Below are positions 8,745-17,561 of a stretch of DNA of 64,000 bases, piece by piece (position 1 is the stretch's first letter; each line of letters opens with the position of its first letter). Below the pieces are notes generated by a model, which was given only the letters and a program-made list of their open reading frames with translations, was not told the DNA's origin and did no database searches. The stretch comes from Desulfosporosinus sp. (GTDB taxonomy: Bacteria > Bacillota > Desulfitobacteriia > Desulfitobacteriales > Desulfitobacteriaceae): assembly GCA_003513495.1 (NCBI GenBank), contig DOPM01000029.1:1-64000 (forward strand), written 5' to 3'. Position numbers and translations under genes: made by a program.

Positions 8745-9594
8745 TTTGCTCAACCTCCACGACTTTATTATCAATTAAACGGGTCGTCCCAAATTTAACG
8801 GCTAGAGCTAATAGTACGGGGCTCTGGATATCCGTTACATCAGATAAGCTACCTGCATCTCTAACTTCTACATAGTCAATAACTCCATGACTCTCTAGAG
8901 TAATCTTTTCTCTTATCTGCCGTTCAATCTCCCTAGCTGATCGTTGCCCCCCATGTATACTACGCTCTGCTTCATTGAGACTCTTAGACAAAACTAAGGC
9001 TTCCAGACGTTGTTCCGCAGTTAAATAGATATTGCGTGAGCTCATAGCCAACCCATCTTCTTCCCTAACAATGGGAACAGGGCAAATCTCAATGGGAAGA
9101 CTCAAATCCTTCACCATACGCTCAATGATCAGATACTGTTGATAATCTTTCTGACCAAAAAAAGCCATGTCGGGTTGAACAATATTAAATAGCTTGCTTA
9201 CCACAGTTGCTACTCCACGGAAATGCCCTGGACGAGAAGAACCACACAACACCCTATCTAATTCACCTACCTCAACGAAGGTGAGCATCGGCCGAGGATA
9301 CATTTCCTCAACGCTGGGATGGAAAACTACATCTACTCCTGCCTCCTCCACCAAATGGGCATCCCGCTCTAAATCCCTTGGATAACGTGACAGGTCTTCA
9401 TTGGGTCCAAATTGTAATGGATTTACGAAAATGCTCAACACCACAAAGGCATCCGTTTGCTTGGCTTGCTCAATTAATGATAGATGCCCTCGATGCAAAA
9501 AACCCATAGTTGGAACTAAGGCAATTTTTCGTCCCCGTTTTTTTTCCGAGGATATGATCTCGCGCAGCTCAGAAATTCGCGAAGTTCTCTTCAT
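8737..9594 (-). CDS. panC: Pantothenate synthetase (pantoate-beta-alanine ligase)
   Basis: ATP-dependent ligation of pantoate and beta-alanine to pantothenate. The 285-residue protein has the nucleotidyltransferase motif PTMGFLHRGH (residues 28-37), the FFGQKDYQQ motif and the KMSKS-like AMSSRN loop. GGTGGAG lies 6 nt before the ATG. It overlaps panD, and the product pair supplies pantothenate for coaX further downstream. No panB (ketopantoate hydroxymethyltransferase) is present in the window. Confidence 0.97.
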   Translation of the reverse strand: MKRTSRISELREIISSEKKRGRKIALVPTMGFLHRGHLSLIEQAKQTDAFVVLSIFVNPLQFGPNEDLSRYPRDLERDAHLVEEAGVDVVFHPSVEEMYPRPMLTFVEVGELDRVLCGSSRPGHFRGVATVVSKLFNIVQPDMAFFGQKDYQQYLIIERMVKDLSLPIEICPVPIVREEDGLAMSSRNIYLTAEQRLEALVLSKSLNEAERSIHGGQRSAREIERQIREKITLESHGVIDYVEVRDAGSLSDVTDIQSPVLLALAVKFGTTRLIDNKVVEVEQNV

Positions 9595-9631
9595 GTCTTA
9601 CTCCACCTTTCTTTAACCATATAGTTTCTGA

Positions 9632-10495
9632 TTATCTTGCACTGAGTAACGATTTCAACCTGTTTAACTCTTCCGAAGGATAGGCAAATCCCTGAATCGC
9701 CCTCTTGCTTTCCCCTAAATCTAAAGCTTTTAAGCCTAACCCTTTATACACCTCTATCAACTTTGGCGGCAACTGATCTAGGTGGCCTTGAACCACTTGT
9801 ACATCCCCACGAGCTATTGGACCTGTTAAGGCTTGGGGTAACCCTACTTGTTCTAGGTTAGAAAGTGTTCCTTTCATTAGCGGCAACAATGAGGCTAGGG
9901 CTTCCTCTCCTTGAATTCCTGCTTCGGCAAAAAGCTCTACAGCTATTGAAGCAAGAACCGCCAAATAATTAGAGGCCACCACCGCACCTGCATGATAAAG
10001 TGTTTTTTGGTCGGCCAAAATGGTATGCGAAATTCCACCAAGATCTTTTACAATCCCCTCTCCTAATTCCTCTTCCTCCCCTTCGATCCCGAAGTGAGTT
10101 CCTGAAAGAATTGTTAGTGCATTATCAACGCTTGCAAAGGCTTGTAGTGGGTGTAGAGACAGACAACGCACAGGCAATTCCTCCTGAACACGTAAAACTG
10201 CCGAAGGAAGTGAGCCGGAGCAGTGAATCCATACTTGCCTTGGTACAATTAGATCCTTCGCTACCAGTGTTTCTGCAATAGATCGAATCATCCCATCTTG
10301 TGTTGTAATAAACAAAAACTCAACGGCAGGTACCAGCTCTTCTAACAAGAAATGGTCTTTATTAACATAACTGCGAAACCGCTCATAGGAGAGACGGCTT
10401 CGGGTGTGAACCCCTACACATTCATGCCCTGCTTCTGTTAATCGCACCGCTAAGGCGGTACCTACTATTCCGGCTCCAATAATTCCAAATTTCAT
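9632..10495 (-). CDS. Rossmann-like DUF2520 oxidoreductase-family protein
   Basis: A 287-residue protein with an N-terminal NAD(P)-binding GIIGAGIVGTALA motif (residues 4-16). Its C-terminal half is all-helical and includes HPLQAFAS and HAGAVVASNYLAVL, typical of DUF2520. The ATG at 10495 follows GGGAGGAGGATCGGG; a longer frame has no support. DUF2520 proteins resemble ketopantoate reductase and pyrroline-carboxylate reductase in fold and commonly sit in pan operons. A role in pantoate formation is inference from position directly upstream of panC-panD. It lies downstream of a terminator hairpin. Confidence 0.8.
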   Translation of the reverse strand: MKFGIIGAGIVGTALAVRLTEAGHECVGVHTRSRLSYERFRSYVNKDHFLLEELVPAVEFLFITTQDGMIRSIAETLVAKDLIVPRQVWIHCSGSLPSAVLRVQEELPVRCLSLHPLQAFASVDNALTILSGTHFGIEGEEEELGEGIVKDLGGISHTILADQKTLYHAGAVVASNYLAVLASIAVELFAEAGIQGEEALASLLPLMKGTLSNLEQVGLPQALTGPIARGDVQVVQGHLDQLPPKLIEVYKGLGLKALDLGESKRAIQGFAYPSEELNRLKSLLSAR

Positions 10496-10563
10496 CCCGA
10501 TCCTCCTCCCTAAACACATATCTTTATCCTCTAGGCTGAATAGTCCGATAATTATAAATAAAC

Positions 10564-10590
10564 AAAAAAATACCTTCACGAGCGTGAAGG
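10564..10590 (-). terminator. Rho-independent terminator after folK
   Basis: A perfect 8-bp stem CCTTCACG/CGTGAAGG with a 2-nt centre is followed on the minus strand by TATTTTTTTG. It lies about 150 bp past the folK stop and 70 bp before the DUF2520 start, so it either ends the fol operon or acts as an attenuator of the pan genes. Confidence 0.85.
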
Positions 10591-10738
10591 AGTGTTTCCT
10601 CCGTCTCGGTCGCCTAAGATCCAAGCGGGTATTATTACGGTATACAATTAATATGGGTCATAATTCATTTTAAAAGCTAAGCTAATAGTTTCCCTCAATC
10701 AGTACAATTCTCTAGGATATCGTCTGATATAGGTTTGG

Positions 10739-11215
10739 TTATTTAGTGAGGAGATGAACCTTTCCCTCCCCAGAGACTTCATTGATCGATCTTCCTGATG
10801 GCAAGACGAGTTCGGGGGCAATCTCTCGTAAAGGAGCAATTACAAAGGCACGTTCTTCCAAGTAAGGATGTGGTAACCTTAATTCTTCAGTTTCACTGAC
10901 TCTATTATCATAAATAAGCAGGTCAATGTCAATTGTCCTCGGACCCCAATGTACCTTGCGTTCTCTTCCCAGTTCTAATTCAATTTTCTGGCAAACATGA
11001 AGAAGGTCCCTGGGCTCAAGGCTTGTATCAACCTCTATTACCTGATTCCAGAAAAGAGGCTGATCTATCCCACCCCAAGGTTCTGTTTCATAAATTCCAG
11101 ACTCCGCCTTAACCCTTGTCGTTGGACTTTCCAAAGCGGAGATCGCCTCTCTAAGATAATAGGCCCGGTCCCCCAGATTACTGCCTAGCCCTATAAACAC
11201 CCGCATGTCTCTCAC
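10739..11215 (-). CDS. folK: 2-amino-4-hydroxy-6-hydroxymethyldihydropteridine pyrophosphokinase
   Basis: Transfers pyrophosphate from ATP to hydroxymethyl-dihydropterin in folate synthesis. The 158-residue protein has the family signatures FIGLGSNLGDR at the N-terminus, YETEPWGG, and GPRTIDIDLLIYD (near residues 90-102) with the two magnesium-binding aspartates. A GTG at 11215 overlaps the folB stop as GTGA; an ATG at 11206 with AGGTGAG before it is the alternative start. It ends the folP-folB-folK chain. Confidence 0.96.
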   Translation of the reverse strand: MRDMRVFIGLGSNLGDRAYYLREAISALESPTTRVKAESGIYETEPWGGIDQPLFWNQVIEVDTSLEPRDLLHVCQKIELELGRERKVHWGPRTIDIDLLIYDNRVSETEELRLPHPYLEERAFVIAPLREIAPELVLPSGRSINEVSGEGKVHLLTK

Positions 11216-11577
11216 CTACCTCGCCAAATCTCCACTGAAACATCTTTGAAAATCCCTGGGACTGGAGCCTGGGGTTTATGTACTTCTACCCGTACTGATG
11301 TACAAGTAAACCCTCTTAGAACCCGTTGGGCGATTTCCTCAGCTAAGCGTTCTATTAACAAATATCTGTCCTCAGTAACACATTTCTTAATTACTTGGTA
11401 TACCTCTCCATAATGGATCGTATCCTCTACTCGATCTGAAGAACCCGCCTGCCGAAAATCTGAGAAAAGGTCTATATCAATTAAAAATCGTTGCCCCAAC
11501 ACTTGCTCTTCCGGCAAAACTCCATGGTAAGAATAGAATTCTAGTCCGCGAAGATGTATAACATCATGCTCCGACAT
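11212..11577 (-). CDS. folB: Dihydroneopterin aldolase
   Basis: Cleaves dihydroneopterin to hydroxymethyl-dihydropterin and glycolaldehyde. The 121-residue protein has the RGLEFYSYHGVLPEE signature, DTIHYGEVY and the LIERLAEEIA segment. The C-terminal VEVHKPQAPVPGIFKDVSVEI carries the conserved lysine. AAGGGAG precedes the ATG. The start overlaps the end of folP by 14 bp and its stop overlaps the folK start, so the three genes are probably translationally coupled. Confidence 0.96.
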   Translation of the reverse strand: MSEHDVIHLRGLEFYSYHGVLPEEQVLGQRFLIDIDLFSDFRQAGSSDRVEDTIHYGEVYQVIKKCVTEDRYLLIERLAEEIAQRVLRGFTCTSVRVEVHKPQAPVPGIFKDVSVEIWRGR

Positions 11578-12778
11578 AGTGAACTCCCTTCTGTCCCCTC
11601 ACGATAGCGTCTGACATTCGTATTGTCCTAAGGTTTGCCTTCACATCATGAACCCGGATAATATCTACCCCAGAAACAACTCCCAGAACGCTGGTTGCTA
11701 GGGTTCCCTCTAAGCGCTCATCCACGGTAAGGTTTAAAGTATTTCCAATCATAGATTTACGCGATGCAGCAAGCAGCACCGGATGTCCCAGTGTTTTAAA
11801 CTCTGCCAGACGAGCCATAACCTCAAGATTCTGTTCAGTTGTTTTCCCAAATCCAATTCCGGGATCGACAATTATCTGGTCTCCCGATAATCCCTGGGCT
11901 TCAGCCAACTCTATACTTTTTTGCAGAAAACTTAGAATGTCTCCCATCAAATGCTGGTAGCTTGTTCCATCTTGATTATGCATAACAATAACAGGCACTT
12001 GGTAATCCCCGATAACTCTGGCCATGTCAGGGTCTTTTTGCAACCCCCATACATCATTAATGATGTGAGCACCCACTTCAAGGGCCTTGGCTGCGACGCT
12101 TGCCTTATAGGTATCTACGGAGATAGGAATAGTTACCCGTTCTAAGAGAGTCTTCAGTACGGGCTCTAAACGATTCCATTCCTCCTCGGCACTTATACCC
12201 GCATAATTCGGACGAGTTGACTCCCCTCCGACATCTATAATGTCTACTCCTTCTTCAACCATACATTCGGCTAGAGAGATTGCATTTTCAATACTAGTGT
12301 ACCTGCCCCCGTCAGAGAATGAATCCGGGGTAACATTTAAAATTCCCATAACCAGGGTACGCTCCCCCAGTGTCAGTTCCTTCCCTCGACAATTCAATAT
12401 TCGGACTTTAGAAGGTTCTAGGTTAGTCAGCAACTGTTTGAGGGCATGTCCGATTTTCTTAAGTCCAAAGGGCTGGGATAATATCTTCTTGGCAAGGTTT
12501 TCGAGTTGCCGTACTGTACCTAATAACATAACATCAGTAGTATCGACATTATTAGTGATTACATCTCGGTGAACTGCGGCATCTCCACCAACAGACAGCA
12601 TTTCTTGTTTAAGAATATGTGCAACACGTAAGGGCACTTGCTCTAATTTAATAGCTCTCCCTATTCCTTTTCCAACCATGTGTGCGATTCCACCGGGGTC
12701 AGACCCAATCTGTTGTAAAGCTGCTCTAGCTTCTTGCAAATTATCCATAATGACCCACCGCATACCATATGTTTGCAT
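11564..12778 (-). CDS. folP: Dihydropteroate synthase with N-terminal extension
   Basis: Condenses hydroxymethyl-dihydropterin pyrophosphate with p-aminobenzoate. The catalytic TIM barrel occupies about residues 140-400, with MGILNVTPDSFSDGG, DVGGESTRP, HIINDVWG, DPGIGFGKT and LLAASRKS all intact. The protein is 404 residues, about 130 longer than the usual 270. The extra N-terminal part (VPLRVAHILKQEMLSVGGDAA, TDVMLLGTVRQLENL) looks like a real folded domain. Similar extensions occur in clostridial homologues as far as I recall, and their role is unknown to me. GGAGG lies 8 nt before the ATG. Confidence 0.95.
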   Translation of the reverse strand: MQTYGMRWVIMDNLQEARAALQQIGSDPGGIAHMVGKGIGRAIKLEQVPLRVAHILKQEMLSVGGDAAVHRDVITNNVDTTDVMLLGTVRQLENLAKKILSQPFGLKKIGHALKQLLTNLEPSKVRILNCRGKELTLGERTLVMGILNVTPDSFSDGGRYTSIENAISLAECMVEEGVDIIDVGGESTRPNYAGISAEEEWNRLEPVLKTLLERVTIPISVDTYKASVAAKALEVGAHIINDVWGLQKDPDMARVIGDYQVPVIVMHNQDGTSYQHLMGDILSFLQKSIELAEAQGLSGDQIIVDPGIGFGKTTEQNLEVMARLAEFKTLGHPVLLAASRKSMIGNTLNLTVDERLEGTLATSVLGVVSGVDIIRVHDVKANLRTIRMSDAIVRGQKGVHYVGA

Positions 12779-12792
12779 ACATCGTTCCTCCC

Positions 12793-13290
12793 TTAATACA
12801 CAATCTGCTTCATCTCAGGTGTAAACTTATAACATTGGGTTTGAGCGGAACAATACCGACAGTCTCTCGACCAATCATCAGCTATGGCTAGCGCTTCTCC
12901 TAACGGAGATAAATTGGCGTCATGATGACGCCGATGTTCTCGTATCCCTGCTAAAATCACCTGAATATCTTCAGCATCAAAGCCGCAGTCCTCAAGCAAG
13001 GGACATGCCAATCGAGCACTTACCTCTGCGTGATCTTCACCCGTTTGATATTCTACCCATCTACCAATATCATGAAGCAAAGCTGCTGCGTATATTCCCT
13101 CTTTGGATAAACCCATGTCCCCTTTTTCGAGCAGATAAGTATAAGCGATACGCGCGACACTTAACCCATGGTCGAAGCCATGTTTACAAAACCGTCGTTC
13201 TTTTTCTAATTCGTTAATCATCTCTATATAGAAAATATAAGATTTATGGTCCAATAGCCGATTGACCCGAGCCATCGAAAGTAACATCAT
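12793..13290 (-). CDS. HD-domain phosphohydrolase
   Basis: A 165-residue protein with the HD-superfamily metal ligands: His in FCKHGFDHGLSVARIA, His-Asp in AALLHDIGRWVEY, a second His in TGEDHAEVSA and further His residues in REHRRHHDAN. The C-terminus has a DCRYCSAQTQC cysteine cluster. HD proteins hydrolyse nucleotides or phosphate esters; the substrate cannot be told. The ATG at 13290 is supported by GGGGAGTGGG. It lies directly upstream of folP and may be cotranscribed with the fol genes. Confidence 0.75.
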   Translation of the reverse strand: MMLLSMARVNRLLDHKSYIFYIEMINELEKERRFCKHGFDHGLSVARIAYTYLLEKGDMGLSKEGIYAAALLHDIGRWVEYQTGEDHAEVSARLACPLLEDCGFDAEDIQVILAGIREHRRHHDANLSPLGEALAIADDWSRDCRYCSAQTQCYKFTPEMKQIVY

Positions 13291-13328
13291 CCCACTCCCC
13301 ATAGTTCACTTATAGGATATTCAGAGAT

Positions 13329-14042
13329 TTAAGGCTCCGGGGCGCTGGATGATTCTGCATGGGTAAACGTATATGACCCTTTATAGGATGGAATACTCAG
13401 GGCCTTTCTTACAATGCTTACGGTCATACCTCTTTGTTTCAAGGCCACAGCTTCAAGTTCAGAAAAGTAATCCAAAAGTGTTTCTTGATTGCCGATTGCG
13501 CTTATTTCATAGGGAATTCCCTCAGAACGGTTTATGGGCACTTGATTCACTAGGATCGTCGAATTTCCGCTTAGAACAATAGCCGTTGAACCAACAATTC
13601 GTTGGTCATTAATACTGATTGCCTCTGCGCCAGCTAGTTTCAAGATGTTAACCATCCTTGCAATATCATTCGTGTTCAAGGGAAAGGCAACCTTTTTATT
13701 ACGGTCATCAATACTAATCATTATACCGGGACCTTCTACCGCTTGCGTCCCATTAAGCATTTGCAATTGTTTTAGATGAACAAGAAGTTGGGGGTCCGTC
13801 CCAACCTGCTTACGTGCCAAATCCAGCCTTTCCGATAATTCTTGATGTCTCTTCTGAAGCTGGGCATTTTGCTCCTGAGAGTTTATCAACACAGCTTTCA
13901 TCTGAGTCATACGCTGCTCACCAATTTGTTCAGCAGCTGACACATTCTTTTGAGTTTGAGCCTGAAGAGCTATCAAAAAACCTAAGGCAATCGCAACCAT
14001 AGTGACAGGCAAGGCTAGAGTTCTTTTCCATCGTTGCATCAT
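13329..14042 (-). CDS. DUF881 membrane-anchored protein
   Basis: A 237-residue protein with one N-terminal membrane segment (about residues 10-26), a coiled coil (about 35-75) and a DUF881 domain. The domain shows VEGPGIMISIDDR, LKLAGAEAISINDQRI and YEISAIGNQETLLDYF. B. subtilis homologues YlxW and YlxX sit beside division genes; the function is not firmly established. The start overlaps the stop of the next DUF881 gene upstream by 4 bp (ATGA), so the two are coupled. The mature domain should lie outside the membrane. Confidence 0.8.
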   Translation of the reverse strand: MMQRWKRTLALPVTMVAIALGFLIALQAQTQKNVSAAEQIGEQRMTQMKAVLINSQEQNAQLQKRHQELSERLDLARKQVGTDPQLLVHLKQLQMLNGTQAVEGPGIMISIDDRNKKVAFPLNTNDIARMVNILKLAGAEAISINDQRIVGSTAIVLSGNSTILVNQVPINRSEGIPYEISAIGNQETLLDYFSELEAVALKQRGMTVSIVRKALSIPSYKGSYTFTHAESSSAPEP

Positions 14043-14749
14043 GTCCCCTCCTTGACTGGTTCAGCATATCGATAACTGGGTAATTTACCCGCTGGTGTTC
14101 TGATATCGCTTAAAACCTCAAGTTTGCGGGTAATCCCATACTGCTCCTGAAACTCTCCAAGTCTATCCCAGCCATAGAACTTGAGCGCAGCAGTCAAATT
14201 GCGCGAGTCACCAATTGCCCCGATCACGTAAGGCGGCATTTGCCGAGTGCCATTGATCTGAATAAACGAGCCTCCACAGAACACTTCCGTATGAGTAGTT
14301 ACGCGCTGACCGTTCACGGCAATGGCTTCCGCGCCTCCATTCCAAAGGGCATTTAAAATTTCACGAATATATTCTTCATGTATGAAATAATTATTCTGGT
14401 CTTCTCCTCCAATGGCTACCCGGGTTGAATCATCTAAGGTAATTTGTACGCCAGGACCAGTAAGTTCAACTAATCCTCCATTCATCATCGCTTCGGTAAC
14501 TTGCTGATTTAGTAAGACCGATGCGCTTTGACCCTGAGCATATTTTATTAATTCTTGCTCGATCTTTTCATTCTCTACGGAAAGTTGTTGATTTTCCTGT
14601 TCCGTTTTAATTAGACTAGGAATCGCCGTTTCTTGAAGTGTTACCTGACCTCCAGCAACTCCCTGAGCTTTAATTAAAATAAAAAAAAGAAAGCCGAGAA
14701 AAACTGAAGCCAACCCCAGTAAAGACCGTTCTTTTTTATTCAAATGCAT
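14039..14749 (-). CDS. DUF881 membrane-anchored protein, second copy
   Basis: A 236-residue paralogue of the next gene. It has an N-terminal membrane segment (about residues 9-26), a short coiled coil and a DUF881 domain with VELTGPGVQITLDDS, LWNGGAEAIAVNGQRV and PPYVIGAIGDSRNLTAAL. GGAGG lies 6 nt before the ATG. The pair forms its own unit between the ndk terminator and the HD gene. A cell-envelope or division role is inference from the family. Confidence 0.8.
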   Translation of the reverse strand: MHLNKKERSLLGLASVFLGFLFFILIKAQGVAGGQVTLQETAIPSLIKTEQENQQLSVENEKIEQELIKYAQGQSASVLLNQQVTEAMMNGGLVELTGPGVQITLDDSTRVAIGGEDQNNYFIHEEYIREILNALWNGGAEAIAVNGQRVTTHTEVFCGGSFIQINGTRQMPPYVIGAIGDSRNLTAALKFYGWDRLGEFQEQYGITRKLEVLSDIRTPAGKLPSYRYAEPVKEGT

Positions 14750-14810
14750 AATACACCTCCAAAAGGAAACAAGGACGGTTCTCCTGCTTCCAGTTCCGAA
14801 CTCAACTTTT

Positions 14811-14839
14811 GAAAAAAGGACACCCCTGCGGGCGTCCTT
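14811..14839 (-). terminator. Rho-independent terminator of ndk
   Basis: The minus strand reads AAGGACGCCC, a short loop, then GGGGTGTCCTT followed by TTTTTTC. It lies about 80 bp past the ndk stop and upstream of the DUF881 pair. Confidence 0.75.
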
Positions 14840-14920
14840 ATTCCTTTATCAATTCCATGAAATCAACTTTCGTATTAGTGGGCGTTTCACAGTTCTTTTC
14901 TGTCTCAGATGAAACGGAGC

Positions 14921-15370
14921 TTACTCACTCAGCCATTCTTCGCCCGCTTTTTGATAGTCCACAAGTTCTTCTGGTTTGAAATAGAGCGCAATCTCTCGTT
15001 CTCCACTGGAAACTGAGTCCGAGCCATGAATAACATTTCTACTGATATCCATCCCAAACATTCCACGAATCGATCCAGGATTAGAATTGGCTGGATTTGT
15101 TGCCCCCATTAACTCGCGAGCCAATGCAACAACGTTTTTTCCTTGCCATACCATCGCAACAACGGGAGACGACATAATGTAACCAACGGTTGGTTCAAAG
15201 AACCCTTTACCCCGGTGTTCTGCGTAATGCGCTTCAGCTAAAGCACGATCAACTTGAATGAGCTTCATTCCCACAAGTTTAAAGCCCTTTTTCTCGAAAC
15301 GATTGATTACCTCTCCGACTAATCCCCTCTGAACTGCATCCGGTTTAAGCATAATAAACGTACGTTCCAT
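14921..15370 (-). CDS. ndk: Nucleoside diphosphate kinase
   Basis: Exchanges terminal phosphates between nucleoside di- and triphosphates. The 149-residue protein has the phosphohistidine motif RNVIHGSDS with catalytic His115, the N-terminal MLKPDAVQRGL, and the Kpn-loop region NPANSNPGSIRG. Its length is standard. GGAGAG lies upstream of the ATG. It sits alone between ftsH and the DUF881 pair and ends in a terminator. Confidence 0.97.
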   Translation of the reverse strand: MERTFIMLKPDAVQRGLVGEVINRFEKKGFKLVGMKLIQVDRALAEAHYAEHRGKGFFEPTVGYIMSSPVVAMVWQGKNVVALARELMGATNPANSNPGSIRGMFGMDISRNVIHGSDSVSSGEREIALYFKPEELVDYQKAGEEWLSE

Positions 15371-15535
15371 CTTAATACTTCTCTCCTCTACAGAATTTTC
15401 CTCTAATAAAGTCTATCCACATTTAGGACTTCCACTTAATAGGTGTTCCATGTTCTGCTTCGGTAGGATTAGAGTATTCGTCAATGCGAATTCACTTTCG
15501 AAACCGAAGTCTCGTCGGCAACATTTGCTGAAAGT

Positions 15536-17482
15536 TTACTGAATCTTATTCAATTCATCTTCCAGTGTCTGACCAATCAACTCTTCATCCTGCTTGATTT
15601 TAGGTTCCGTCATATTCGATACAACTTCAACAGGCTTATCTAAAGCTACCGGCGTTTTCACTTGTTCGCCTTCAGCCTTATCATCAAACTTCGCCATCAG
15701 AGCTGCAAAATCCTTAACATCCAGGGTTTCTTTTTCCATTAATGCTTCAGCTATGGCATGTAATTTGTCTATATTTTGCTCAATAAGATCTTGAGCCTTT
15801 TTGTAGCAACCATCAATAAGGCGTCGAGCTTCTTTGTCAATCGAATAGGCTACCGCATCACTGTAACTTCGATCACGCGAAATATCTCTTCCTAAAAATA
15901 CTTGCTCTTCTTTGTGACCAAAGGTTAATGGACCTAACTCCTCGGACATTCCTAATTCAGTAATCATTTTGCGAATAATCCCTGTAGCTCGCTCAAGGTC
16001 ATTTGATGCACCTGTACTGATTTCATGCAGGACGACTGCTTCAGACACACGTCCACCGAGTAACATGACCACTTGGTCCAGCAGTTGGGATTTTGTCATA
16101 TAATTACGGTCTTCTTTCGGAAGGAGGAGGGTGTATCCTCCTGCCCGCCCACGTGGGATAATAGAGACCTTATGCAAGGGATCTGTATGAGTGAGGAGCT
16201 CTCCCAGCAAGGCATGCCCAGCTTCATGATAAGAAACAAGCTTCCTTTCAAAGGGGCTTATTACTCGGCTTTTCTTCTCCGGACCAGCAATAACTCGTTC
16301 AATAGAATCTTCCACCGTCTGCTGCTTAATCTGGCTTTCACCTCGACGAGCAGAAAGAAGGGCAGCTTCATTTAGGAGATTTGATAAGTCAGCCCCAGTA
16401 AATCCTGAAGTTTGACGTGCTATCACCTCAAGATCGACATCCTTTGTTAAAGGTTTATCCTTAGCATGGACTTTAAGGATTTCCGCGCGTCCTCTAACAT
16501 CGGGTACATCAACTATTACCTGTCGATCAAAACGGCCCGGCCGCAAGAGGGCTGGATCAAGAACATCAGCCCGGTTCGTAGCCGCAATGATAATAACTCC
16601 ATCATTACCATTAAATCCGTCCATTTCAACAAGGAGTTGGTTTAGAGTCTGTTCTCGCTCATCATGTCCACCACCTAAGCCTGCTCCTCTTTGTCTTCCA
16701 ACTGCATCGATCTCATCAATAAAAACTATGCAAGGAGCATTTTTCTTGGCTTGTTCAAATAAATCTCGAACACGAGAAGCTCCAACTCCCACGAACATCT
16801 CAACAAAATCCGAGCCGCTAATACTGAAGAAGGGTACCCCCGCTTCTCCCGAGACAGCCCGGGCAAGCAGTGTTTTACCTGTTCCTGGAGGTCCAAATAA
16901 TAAAACCCCAGTAGGTATTTTAGCTCCCAATTCGTGGAACTTCTTTGGCATCTTCAAGAATTCAACGACTTCTTGAAGCTCTTCTTTGACTTCGTCAGCA
17001 CCAGCTACATCCGCAAAGGTTACCTTTTTCTTATCTTCCCCAACCAAACGCGCCTTGCTTTTCCCAAACTGCATTACCCTATTTCCGCCGCCCTGGCTTT
17101 GTTGCATCATAAAGAAGAACAAACCAACGATCACAATAATAGGTAACATTGTCGTCAGCAAGCCTACCCACCAAGGTGTCTTTGGAGGTGGCTCAACGAC
17201 AAAAGAATTTACGTGAGCGTACAAATCTGTCGTAAGCTGTGGATCCGAAGCTAGACCAATTACCTCATGTTTTTTGTCATCTTTCATAGTGACGGTATAC
17301 TTTGTAGAATTGTTTTCGACAACTGCTACGACACTTTTAACCTGATCCTCAACAACTGCCTTTTTAAAAGCGTTATAATCCAGACCTACCTCTTTACTAA
17401 CAGGAGGGGTCGACCACTTTATTAGCATAATTGCCATGAGAATTATAAGTATATAAATTGCCGCATTCTTTAAGACCTTCAA
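15536..17482 (-). CDS. ftsH: ATP-dependent zinc metalloprotease FtsH
   Basis: Membrane-anchored AAA protease that degrades membrane and regulatory proteins. The 648-residue protein has two membrane segments (about residues 7-23 and 104-125) flanking an extracytoplasmic domain. It then shows Walker A GPPGTGKT (197-204), Walker B CIVFIDEID, the second region of homology ending in RPGRFDRQV, and the zinc motif HEAGHA near residue 420. The start codon is TTG, with AGGAGG 6 nt upstream. An hprT gene usually sits between tilS and ftsH in Bacillus; here only about 80 bp separate them. Confidence 0.97.
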   Translation of the reverse strand: MKVLKNAAIYILIILMAIMLIKWSTPPVSKEVGLDYNAFKKAVVEDQVKSVVAVVENNSTKYTVTMKDDKKHEVIGLASDPQLTTDLYAHVNSFVVEPPPKTPWWVGLLTTMLPIIVIVGLFFFMMQQSQGGGNRVMQFGKSKARLVGEDKKKVTFADVAGADEVKEELQEVVEFLKMPKKFHELGAKIPTGVLLFGPPGTGKTLLARAVSGEAGVPFFSISGSDFVEMFVGVGASRVRDLFEQAKKNAPCIVFIDEIDAVGRQRGAGLGGGHDEREQTLNQLLVEMDGFNGNDGVIIIAATNRADVLDPALLRPGRFDRQVIVDVPDVRGRAEILKVHAKDKPLTKDVDLEVIARQTSGFTGADLSNLLNEAALLSARRGESQIKQQTVEDSIERVIAGPEKKSRVISPFERKLVSYHEAGHALLGELLTHTDPLHKVSIIPRGRAGGYTLLLPKEDRNYMTKSQLLDQVVMLLGGRVSEAVVLHEISTGASNDLERATGIIRKMITELGMSEELGPLTFGHKEEQVFLGRDISRDRSYSDAVAYSIDKEARRLIDGCYKKAQDLIEQNIDKLHAIAEALMEKETLDVKDFAALMAKFDDKAEGEQVKTPVALDKPVEVVSNMTEPKIKQDEELIGQTLEDELNKIQ

Positions 17483-17561
17483 ATATGGTCCTCCTCTCTA
17501 AGTTCGGAAGCTCGCCTCATGAAGAAGCAATTCTTCATATTATACCATGCAGTACCCAGTT

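Noticed and set aside
10591..10738. Riboswitch in the leader between folK and the DUF2520 gene
   Set aside because: There is a terminator hairpin with some preceding structure (GGAGGAAACACTCC), but I could not match it to any known class.
17483..17561. hprT gene between tilS and ftsH
   Set aside because: Only 79 bp are available and no phosphoribosyltransferase motif is present; the gene is absent from this locus.
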